Shown here piece after piece: positions 25,830-32,977 of a DNA stretch of 64,000 nt; the stretch's first letter is position 1, and every line of letters begins with the position of its first letter. The DNA is from JAJFJD01 sp965228975 (lineage in GTDB: Bacteria; Pseudomonadota; Alphaproteobacteria; UBA8366). The translations under genes were made by a program, and so were the position numbers. The stretch lies in the NCBI GenBank assembly GCA_965228975.1, contig OZ245851.1, positions 3,348,001 through 3,412,000 on the forward strand, given 5' to 3'. Under the pieces are notes generated by a model. It did no database searches and was not told the DNA's origin. It worked only from the letters and a program-made list of their open reading frames with translations.

Positions 25830-26348
25830 ATGGAAAAGTCGTCGATGTCCGGTAGTGACAAACGAAGGATTGCCGTGCGAATCATGGCAATTCCGCTGTT
25901 TCTTTTGATGTTCGCGGTGGCCCTTCCATGTCTTGCCCTATACACGGTATTCAATTTTTTCAAAGGCATCTGGCTGCGCTTTCGATTCCGTCGGAGATGG
26001 GGAAAGAACGGTAAAAGCATCCTATTCGTCTATTCCGAAAGCCCAAACTGGCAGCAATATATCGAGCGGGAGATTCTGCCCGAGTTGGCTCCTCACACGG
26101 TTCTCCTGAACTATTCGAAACGGCACGAATGGGCTCGCAAAATGCCGTTGGAAGCAAAGATCTGGGAACACTGGACCGGCGGCCGCGACTACAATCCCGT
26201 CGCAATCCTCATCCCGAAAAGGGGCAAGATCACAACGATCCCGTTCTATACGGCATTCCGCGACTTCAAACACGGAAAAGACAAGCTTCTCCGTGAAAAA
26301 GAGCGGGAATTGAAGGACTGGATCGCCCGGATCGACAGGCGCCGTTAA
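25830..26348 (+). CDS. hypothetical protein with one N-terminal membrane segment
   Basis: 172 residues. A single strong hydrophobic helix (about residues 19-44, MAIPLFLLMFAVALPCLALYT) is followed by a basic stretch (FRFRRRWG) and then a soluble domain with SILFVYSESPNWQQYIE and HTVLLNYSKRHEW, resembling a small alpha/beta domain. I do not recognise the family. No catalytic motif stands out. It lies between PCMT-like and TetR genes with its own spacing, and its stop codon is inside a CGCCGTTAACGGCG palindrome (26340-26353). Confidence 0.65.
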   Translation: MEKSSMSGSDKRRIAVRIMAIPLFLLMFAVALPCLALYTVFNFFKGIWLRFRFRRRWGKNGKSILFVYSESPNWQQYIEREILPELAPHTVLLNYSKRHEWARKMPLEAKIWEHWTGGRDYNPVAILIPKRGKITTIPFYTAFRDFKHGKDKLLREKERELKDWIARIDRRR

Positions 26349-26451
26349 CGGCGGTTTAACATGCGCTATGGCACCTTGAGCAACGGCCCAAGCCAGAGAA
26401 AAACTGTCGATTTCACAATTGATATGCTGACCAAACCAGAATGAATTCCAT

Positions 26452-26499
26452 TGAAATTTTATTTCACCTCTTGAAAATAAACGCCGTTCAATTTATATA
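26452..26499 (+). promoter_or_regulatory. sigma70 promoter with adjacent dyad upstream of the TetR gene
   Basis: TTGAAA (26471-26476) and TATATA (26494-26499) are spaced 17 bp apart. Just upstream lies the exact dyad TGAAATTTTATTTCA (26452-26466). The whole gap 26349-26538 is unusually AT-rich for this genome. The dyad may be the autoregulatory site of the TetR protein, although TetR operators more often overlap the promoter. Confidence 0.55.
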
Positions 26500-26538
26500 A
26501 CACCCAACTGATTTCCACCCAACGGATAACTCCTACGA

Positions 26539-27162
26539 ATGGCACGAAGATCCGACCACAGCCGCGAAGAACTCTATGCAATGGTATTGGACGCGGCCCG
26601 CGACATCGTCGAACGCGACGGACTGCGCGGCTTGACCGCGCGCAATATCGCGACGGCTATCGGCTACTCGCCGGGCACACTCTATAACCTGTTCGAAAAC
26701 CTCGACGAGTTGGCATTGCACATCAACGCGTCCACGCTCGATGCGCTGCACGCCGCCGTCTCCGAGCGGCCACGGACGGGCGATCCCGAACAGGACCTGC
26801 GCACGATGCTGCATCGGTATCTCGCCTTTCTGAACGAGAATCCGGCCTTATGGACCGCCATTTTCGATTTTCGGCTGCCACCGGAGAGTGAGCTGCCCGA
26901 CTGGTATCTGCGCCGGGTCCAATCCCTCATGCAGCAGGTCGAGGAAGCGCTGGCACCGCTCTTCGCCGACGGCGAGGAACATGAACTGAGCCAGGCGGCC
27001 GGTGTCCTCTGGTCGAGCCTGCATGGTATCTGCACGCTGGCCCGGGACGGCCGGCTCACCCTGATCAGCGCCCAATCGGTCCCGGAAATGGCCGAGTCCC
27101 TAATTTCAAACTATTTATCCGGCCTGCGAACCCGCGCCGGGAAGCGACCGGCCAATGCGTAA
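26539..27162 (+). CDS. TetR/AcrR family transcriptional regulator
   Basis: 207 residues: an N-terminal helix-turn-helix (GLRGLTARNIATAIGYSPGTLYNLFENLDEL, about residues 34-64) and a C-terminal ligand-binding domain with LWSSLHGICTLA near residue 157, a WHG-type motif. It likely controls itself and the overlapping downstream hydrolase gene, and perhaps the large acyltransferase gene beyond it. Related regulators sense fatty acyl-CoA or lipophilic compounds. That suits a target operon of lipid enzymes, but the ligand is inferred. Confidence 0.9.
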   Translation: MARRSDHSREELYAMVLDAARDIVERDGLRGLTARNIATAIGYSPGTLYNLFENLDELALHINASTLDALHAAVSERPRTGDPEQDLRTMLHRYLAFLNENPALWTAIFDFRLPPESELPDWYLRRVQSLMQQVEEALAPLFADGEEHELSQAAGVLWSSLHGICTLARDGRLTLISAQSVPEMAESLISNYLSGLRTRAGKRPANA

Positions 27163-28144
27163 ACCCGACCTCGCTCGAAACGGTTCCACGGCGTCACGCC
27201 CTTTGCTGCGTCGGTTCGCGATTCGGCCAAGGACGCGCGACCGGCTCACCGCGTTTCCGATCGATGGCGTCGTGCCCACGATCAATTTGCCCTTCCCTAC
27301 TTTCGGCGGAAAACAGATTTGGGCGGACCAATTCGTCTGTGCCGGCTGGCGGATTCAGCGCAATCATTATACGGGCCATCACCGGTTGCTCGATCCGAAC
27401 AACTTTCGCCGCGCCTGGGGCAGTTACGCCCATTGCCATGCCCTTTTCGAACGGTACCGACAACGGAAATCTATCCAGCCGCGCAACGGTCATCTGGTCA
27501 TCCTGGTCCACGGCCTGGGCCGGTCCGCCGGCGCCTTCCGCGAAATGGAAGACGCGCTGCGCAGTGCGGGCTACGAGACCGCCAGCATCAATTACCCCAG
27601 CACGCGCCAGAGTGTTTCAGAACATGCCGACAGTCTGGAGAACATCGTTTCCTCTCTCGACCAAATCGAATCCATCTCTTTCGTGACCCACAGCATGGGT
27701 GCGCTGGTCGTTCGGGAAATGCTGTCGCGCGACGGGGCATGGCGCGACCAAATCAAGGTCCGGCGCATCGTCATGATCGCGCCACCGAACCAAGGATCGC
27801 GCCTGGCGGCCCGTTTGTCGGGATTGCCTGCCTATCGCTGGCTGACCGGCCAGTCCGGGCAGAACCTGAACCCGGATACCGCCACGCAGCTTCCCGTTCC
27901 CGAGGTGGAGTTCGGCATCATCGCCGGCGGCCGTGGCAACGATATCGGATTCAATCCCTTGCTTCCGGGCGACGACGACGGCTTCGTCGCGGTCGAGGAA
28001 ACCCACCTCGACGGGGCACGCGATTTCCTATTGGTGCGAACGACCCATGGTCTGATGGACGATCATCCGCAGACGATCGACGCGACGATCAGCTTCCTCC
28101 GCGATGGCCGTTTCATGAACGACGCAGATCCGGCCCAGCGCTAG
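27155..28144 (+). CDS. alpha/beta hydrolase, lipase/esterase-like
   Basis: The 329-residue protein overlaps the TetR gene by 8 bp. After an 110-residue N-terminal extension (possibly wrapping the fold) it has LVILVHGLGRSAGAF with the oxyanion HG, the nucleophile elbow FVTHSMGAL (serine near residue 180) and a C-terminal histidine in RTTHGLM. VHGLG and THSMG resemble bacterial lipase/PGAP1-like hydrolases acting on long acyl esters. There is no signal peptide. Coupling with TetR and the phospholipid acyltransferase fusion suggests a job in lipid turnover. Confidence 0.85.
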   Translation: MRKPDLARNGSTASRPLLRRFAIRPRTRDRLTAFPIDGVVPTINLPFPTFGGKQIWADQFVCAGWRIQRNHYTGHHRLLDPNNFRRAWGSYAHCHALFERYRQRKSIQPRNGHLVILVHGLGRSAGAFREMEDALRSAGYETASINYPSTRQSVSEHADSLENIVSSLDQIESISFVTHSMGALVVREMLSRDGAWRDQIKVRRIVMIAPPNQGSRLAARLSGLPAYRWLTGQSGQNLNPDTATQLPVPEVEFGIIAGGRGNDIGFNPLLPGDDDGFVAVEETHLDGARDFLLVRTTHGLMDDHPQTIDATISFLRDGRFMNDADPAQR

Positions 28145-28160
28145 AAGCCTGGAGGCATAC

Positions 28161-31100
28161 ATGACCCAGGACCAGAAGAGCACGGGCCTTTTGAGACGCC
28201 GGCGGTTCCTACCGCTGTTCCTGACCCAGTTCCTCGGCGCGACCAATGACAGCCTGTTCAAGCAGGCCTTGTTCATTCTGATCACATTTCGGCTCGCGCA
28301 GGAACGAGGGTTGGATGGCGCGCTGCTCGTCGCCGTCGGCGGCGGTCTCTTTATCCTGCCGTTCTTCTTGTTTTCGGCGACCGCCGGACAGCTTGCCGAC
28401 AAGTTCGACAAATCGCGCCTGATACGGCTGATCAAGACCGGTGAGATCGCGATCATGCTGCTCGCGGCCGTAGGGTTCTATTTCGACAACATCGTCTTCC
28501 TGATGACGGTTCTGTTCCTAATGGGCGCGCAGTCGTCCTTCTTCGGACCCGTGAAATACAGCATCCTGCCGGATCATCTACCGTCCGAGGATCTGGTTCT
28601 CGGCAACGCCTATATCGAGGCCGGGACCTTCTTGGCGATCCTGATCGGCACGATCGCCGGCGGGCTGCTGATCCTGCCCGATTCTGGCGGCGTGGTCGTG
28701 TCGGCAACTGTTGTCGTCCTCGCAACGGTCGGCCTGATCACCGCCTTTGCAATTCCCAACGCACCGCCACCGGCCCCGACGCTCAAGATCAATCCGAATG
28801 TCGCCGTCGAAACATGGGCGACCATGAAATACGCCTTCGAGCGCCGGGACATCCGGCTGTCGATTCTCGGCATTTCCTGGTTTTGGTTGTTTGGCGCGAC
28901 CTACCTCACGCAATTGTCGCCGTTCACGCGGGACTATCTCTACGCCAACGAACAGGTCGTCACCCTGTTCATGACGCTATTTTCCATTGGCATCGGTATC
29001 GGGTCGATGCTCTGCAACAAATTGCTCAAAGGCGAGATCAGCGCGCGCTTCGTTCCCTTCGGCGCGATCGGCATGGCGGTCTTCTCATTCGATCTGTATT
29101 TCGCCAGCCGGGCAGGCATCGCATCGAACGGTGAACTCGCAAACCTGACGTCCTTTCTCGCGCATCCGGCGAATTGGCGGATCATCGCCGACCTCCTGCT
29201 GATCGCCATCAGCGGCGGCATCTATATCGTGCCGCTCTATACGATCATGCAGACGCGGGGCGATCCGGCCCACCGATCCCGCACGATTGCGGCGAATAAC
29301 ATCCTCAATGCATTGTTCATGGTTGTCGGCGCCGTTGCGGCCTCCGCGATGCTGTTGTCCAGCTTTACGATCCCGCAGATATTCCTCGCCGTCGCCTGCG
29401 TCACCATGGTGGTCGCGGTTTACATTTGCGGCCTTCTTCCGCATGAGATGGTCAAGGTTTTTGCGGCGTCGATCCTGCGTGCGTTGTATCGCGTGGAAGT
29501 CAAAGGCCTCGAAAATTACAAGGCTGCGGGCGACCGGGCCGTCATCGTGGTCAATCACGTCTCTTTCCTCGACGGCGTCCTGCTCGCCGCCTTTCTGCCG
29601 GGCACGGCGACCTTCGCCGTTAACACGCATATCGCCAAGCAGTGGTGGGCCAAACCCTTCCTCGCCATGGTCGACGCATTCCCAATGGACCCGACCAAGC
29701 CGATGGCCGCCAAGTCGCTGATCAAGGCCGTGCAGTCGGGCAAACGCTGCGTGATCTTCCCCGAAGGACGCATCACCGTGACCGGGTCCTTGATGAAGGT
29801 GTATGAAGGACCGGGCATGATCGCCGATAAAGCCGGTGCGCCCATCGTCCCGATCCGGCTGGACGGAGCGCAATTCACCCCCTTCTCGCGCATCCGGGAT
29901 AAGGTGCGAAGCCGCCTCTTCCCGAAAATAACGATCACGGTTCTCGAACCGCGCGATTTCGATATCCCCGACGACATCAAAGGCCGCGCCCGCCGCCAAT
30001 TGGCCGGCACGCGGCTGCACGACGTGATGTCCGAGATGATCTTCGCGACCTGCGACACGGATAAGACCCTGTTCGACGCCCTGCTCGACGCAAAACGCGT
30101 GCATGGCCGCAAACATGCCGTGATCGAGGACATTCAGCGCCGCCCGCTGAGCTATAGCCGCATGATCACCGGCAGCCTCGTGTTGGGCCGCCGTTTCGCC
30201 CGGCAAACGACGCGCGGCGATTTCGTCGGCGTCCTGCTCCCGAACTCATCGGGGGCTGCCGTTACCTTCTTCGCGCTGCAAGCCTATGGGCGCGTACCGG
30301 CGATGCTGAATTACTCGACCGGGATCGGCAATATGGTCTCCGCGTGCAAGACGGCGGAGATCGACACGATCATCACGTCGCGATTGTTCGTGAGTGTCGC
30401 AAAGCTCACCGAGGCGATTTCGGATTTATCCGAATACGCAACGATCGTTTATCTGGAAGATCTGCAGAAATCGGTCGGCCTGTTGGAAAAGCTATCGGCA
30501 GCCGTGAGTGTCCCCTTCGCACGGAGCATCCACCGTCGACGCGAGGCGACCGCCGACGATCCCGCCGTTGTGTTGTTCACGTCCGGATCGGAAGGCACGC
30601 CGAAGGGCGTCGTCCTCAGTCATCGCAATCTCCTGTCGAACCTCCATCAGCTTGGCGCGAAGGTGGATTTCAATCCGACGGATATCGTTTTCAACGCGTT
30701 GCCGGTTTTCCATTCCTTCGGAATGACCGGCGGCATGCTTTTGCCGGTTCTCTCCGGCATCAAAACTTTCCTGTACCCGTCACCGTTGCACTACAGGATC
30801 GTGCCGGAACTCGTATACGATACCAACGCAACCATCATGTTCGGAACGGATACCTTCCTGACGGGCTACGCCCGCATGGCACATTCCTATGACTTCTACA
30901 GCGTCCGCTATATCTTCGCCGGCGCGGAAAAAGTGAAGGACGAGACGCGGCAGATCTGGTCCCAGAAATTCGGCATACGGATTTTCGAAGGGTACGGCGC
31001 GACCGAGACATCGCCGGTCCTCGCCACCAACACGCCGATGCATTACCGGGCCGGCACGGTCGGCCGCTTCCTGCCGGGCGTCCGATGCAAGTTGGAGGAC

Positions 31101-31616
31101 GTCCCCGGTATCGAGAAGGGCGGACGACTGATGGTCTCCGGCCCCAACGTCATGCTGGGCTATCTCCGCGCCGAAGCGCCCGGCGTCATCGAACCGCCGG
31201 AAAACGGCTGGTACGACACGGGCGATATCGTGGAAATCGATCTGGAAGGGTTCGTCACCATCGCTGGCCGGGCGAAGCGTTTCGCGAAAATCGCGGGAGA
31301 GATGGTGTCACTTACCGCCGCAGAGAGCCATGCCGCCGACTTGTGGCCCGATTACCAGCATGCGGTGGTCAGCGTTCCGGACGACCGGAAAGGCGAGGCC
31401 TTGATTCTGATTACCGATAATCCGGACGCCACCCGCGACGATCTATTGAAAGACGCGCAAGCGAAAGGGATCGCCGAACTGATGGTCCCCAAATCGGTCC
31501 ATGTCACGGATGCCGTGCCGTTGCTCGGCACCGGCAAGATCGACTACGTCGGCGTCCAATCCTTGGTGGAGGCGTTGCTGGCGGACACTATCCCCGCGGC
31601 CGCTTCCGCGGACTAA
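28161..31616 (+). CDS. aas: LplT-PlsC-acyl-ACP synthetase fusion (lysophospholipid uptake and reacylation)
   Basis: 1151 residues with three modules. Residues about 1-430 are an MFS transporter of the LplT type (QFLGATNDSLFKQALFIL at the start, about 12 membrane segments). Residues about 445-650 are a PlsC acyltransferase with NHVSFLDG (H466, D471) and FPEGRIT. Residues about 670-1145 are an AMP-binding acyl-ACP/CoA synthetase with the P-loop FTSGSEGTPKG near 806-816 and GYGATETSP. In E. coli LplT and Aas are two proteins that flip lysophospholipids inwards and reacylate them; here both are one chain. GGAGG lies upstream of the ATG. The gene ends one base from the opposing aminotransferase gene. 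Confidence 0.93.
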   Translation: MTQDQKSTGLLRRRRFLPLFLTQFLGATNDSLFKQALFILITFRLAQERGLDGALLVAVGGGLFILPFFLFSATAGQLADKFDKSRLIRLIKTGEIAIMLLAAVGFYFDNIVFLMTVLFLMGAQSSFFGPVKYSILPDHLPSEDLVLGNAYIEAGTFLAILIGTIAGGLLILPDSGGVVVSATVVVLATVGLITAFAIPNAPPPAPTLKINPNVAVETWATMKYAFERRDIRLSILGISWFWLFGATYLTQLSPFTRDYLYANEQVVTLFMTLFSIGIGIGSMLCNKLLKGEISARFVPFGAIGMAVFSFDLYFASRAGIASNGELANLTSFLAHPANWRIIADLLLIAISGGIYIVPLYTIMQTRGDPAHRSRTIAANNILNALFMVVGAVAASAMLLSSFTIPQIFLAVACVTMVVAVYICGLLPHEMVKVFAASILRALYRVEVKGLENYKAAGDRAVIVVNHVSFLDGVLLAAFLPGTATFAVNTHIAKQWWAKPFLAMVDAFPMDPTKPMAAKSLIKAVQSGKRCVIFPEGRITVTGSLMKVYEGPGMIADKAGAPIVPIRLDGAQFTPFSRIRDKVRSRLFPKITITVLEPRDFDIPDDIKGRARRQLAGTRLHDVMSEMIFATCDTDKTLFDALLDAKRVHGRKHAVIEDIQRRPLSYSRMITGSLVLGRRFARQTTRGDFVGVLLPNSSGAAVTFFALQAYGRVPAMLNYSTGIGNMVSACKTAEIDTIITSRLFVSVAKLTEAISDLSEYATIVYLEDLQKSVGLLEKLSAAVSVPFARSIHRRREATADDPAVVLFTSGSEGTPKGVVLSHRNLLSNLHQLGAKVDFNPTDIVFNALPVFHSFGMTGGMLLPVLSGIKTFLYPSPLHYRIVPELVYDTNATIMFGTDTFLTGYARMAHSYDFYSVRYIFAGAEKVKDETRQIWSQKFGIRIFEGYGATETSPVLATNTPMHYRAGTVGRFLPGVRCKLEDVPGIEKGGRLMVSGPNVMLGYLRAEAPGVIEPPENGWYDTGDIVEIDLEGFVTIAGRAKRFAKIAGEMVSLTAAESHAADLWPDYQHAVVSVPDDRKGEALILITDNPDATRDDLLKDAQAKGIAELMVPKSVHVTDAVPLLGTGKIDYVGVQSLVEALLADTIPAAASAD

Positions 31617-31617
31617 A

Positions 31618-32808
31618 TCAACCCGACGACGGCGCGGCGTTGCCGCCGTGCGCGAGGTAGTCGAGCGCGGCGGCGACGCCGTTCTTCTCATGCGGCACGC
31701 CCGCCAAGCCCAATCCCATTTCGACGCCGCACAACGTACCGGCCAGCATCAACTCGTTGAAGTCGCCAAGATGGCCGATCCGAAAGACCTTGCCGGCGAC
31801 CTTGCCGAGGCCGTTGCCGAGCGACATATCGAAATTCTCGAGCACGACCTTGCGGAACGCATCGGCATCATGACCGTCCGGCATCAAGACGGCGGTCAGC
31901 ACGCTTGAATACTCGCGCTCGTCCTGGCACAGGATTTCCAATCCCCATCCCCGCACGGCGCGGCGGGTCGCTTCGGCGAAACGGTCATGCCGGGCAAAGA
32001 CATTGTCCAATCCCTCCTCGTTCAGCATGTCGATCGCCTCTTTGAGGCCGTAGAGCAAATTCGTCGCCGGGGTCGACGGAAAATAGCCCGTCGCATTCGG
32101 CCCGCGCATCGCCTCCCAGGACCAATAGGACTTCGCCATCCCCGCCGTCTCGGCCGCGCGGCGTGCCTTTTCGCTCACGGCATTGAACCCGAGTCCCGGC
32201 GGGAGCATCAGCCCCTTCTGTGAACCGCCGATCGTGACATCCACGCCCCATTCGTCATGCCGGTAATCGATCGATCCCAGCGACGAGATCGTGTCCACCA
32301 GCAGCAACGCGGGATGCTTCGCCGCGTCGATCGCTTTTCGGACATCGGCGACCCGGGACGTCGTGCCGGTCGAGGTCTCGTTGTGGACGACGCACACCGC
32401 CTTGATTGCGTGCTCCTTGTCCTCCGCGAGCCGGCTCTCCAGGGCATCGGGATCCACGCCATGCCGCCAATCGCCGCCGATGAAGACCGGGTCCAATTGC
32501 AAACGTTCGGCGAGTTCGTGCCACAAGGTCGCGAACTGACCGGTCTCATACATCAGGACCTTGTCGCCGGGCGACAATGTGTTGACCAATGCGGCCTCCC
32601 AGGCGCCCGTCCCGGAGGACGGGAGGATGAACACCTCGCTCTCCGTCTTGAAGACACCTTTCATGCCTTGCAGTACCTCGAGGCCAAGCCGCCCGAAGTC
32701 GGGGCCACGATGGTCGATGGTCGGGTGGTCCATGGCGCGCAAAATCCGGTCCGGCACATTCGTGGGACCCGGAATTTGCAGGAAATGCCGGCCGCTTCGA
32801 TGAGGCAT
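31618..32808 (-). CDS. class V aminotransferase, aspartate/serine-glyoxylate type
   Basis: 396 residues. It opens HFLQIPGPTNVPDRILRAM and has the PLP lysine in GGSQKGLMLPPGL, with HNETSTGTTS and DTISSLGS contacting the cofactor. Over its length it closely resembles, from memory, BhcA (L-aspartate:glyoxylate aminotransferase of the beta-hydroxyaspartate cycle) and serine-glyoxylate aminotransferases. It would turn glyoxylate into glycine. The other bhc genes are not in the window. It is divergent from a 2-hydroxyacid dehydrogenase that could supply glyoxylate. The start at 32808 lies behind a clear promoter and operator. Confidence 0.9.
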   Translation of the reverse strand: MPHRSGRHFLQIPGPTNVPDRILRAMDHPTIDHRGPDFGRLGLEVLQGMKGVFKTESEVFILPSSGTGAWEAALVNTLSPGDKVLMYETGQFATLWHELAERLQLDPVFIGGDWRHGVDPDALESRLAEDKEHAIKAVCVVHNETSTGTTSRVADVRKAIDAAKHPALLLVDTISSLGSIDYRHDEWGVDVTIGGSQKGLMLPPGLGFNAVSEKARRAAETAGMAKSYWSWEAMRGPNATGYFPSTPATNLLYGLKEAIDMLNEEGLDNVFARHDRFAEATRRAVRGWGLEILCQDEREYSSVLTAVLMPDGHDADAFRKVVLENFDMSLGNGLGKVAGKVFRIGHLGDFNELMLAGTLCGVEMGLGLAGVPHEKNGVAAALDYLAHGGNAAPSSG

Positions 32809-32823
32809 CGTTACACACTCCAA

Positions 32824-32865
32824 AATTTGCATGCAATTTATACAAACGCACGCACTCAATTCCAA
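32824..32865 (-). promoter_or_regulatory. promoter and operator of the glyoxylate aminotransferase gene
   Basis: On the minus strand TTGGAA (32860-32865) and TATAAA (32837-32842) are 17 bp apart. AATTTGCATGCAATTT (32824-32839), with perfect core TTGCATGCAA, overlaps the -10 and the probable start site, the usual place for a repressor. Confidence 0.6.
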
Positions 32866-32924
32866 ATGATTTTTTTAATTATTATTTTTCAATATATTAA
32901 ATAACTTCAGATGAAAATCATATA

Positions 32925-32952
32925 TTGCAATTTGCATGCAAATTGATATTTT
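32925..32952 (+). promoter_or_regulatory. operator and probable promoter of the FAD/Fe-S dehydrogenase gene
   Basis: CAATTTGCATGCAAATTG (32928-32945) is a perfect 18-bp palindrome sharing the TTGCATGCAA core with the site facing the aminotransferase gene 103 bp away. TTGCAA (32925-32930) and TATTTT (32947-32952) could be -35 and -10 with 16-bp spacing, placing the palindrome in the spacer. A FadR-type regulator is encoded two genes along. Confidence 0.6.
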
Positions 32953-32977
32953 AAGCGAAACACGACTGTAGGCAGAG

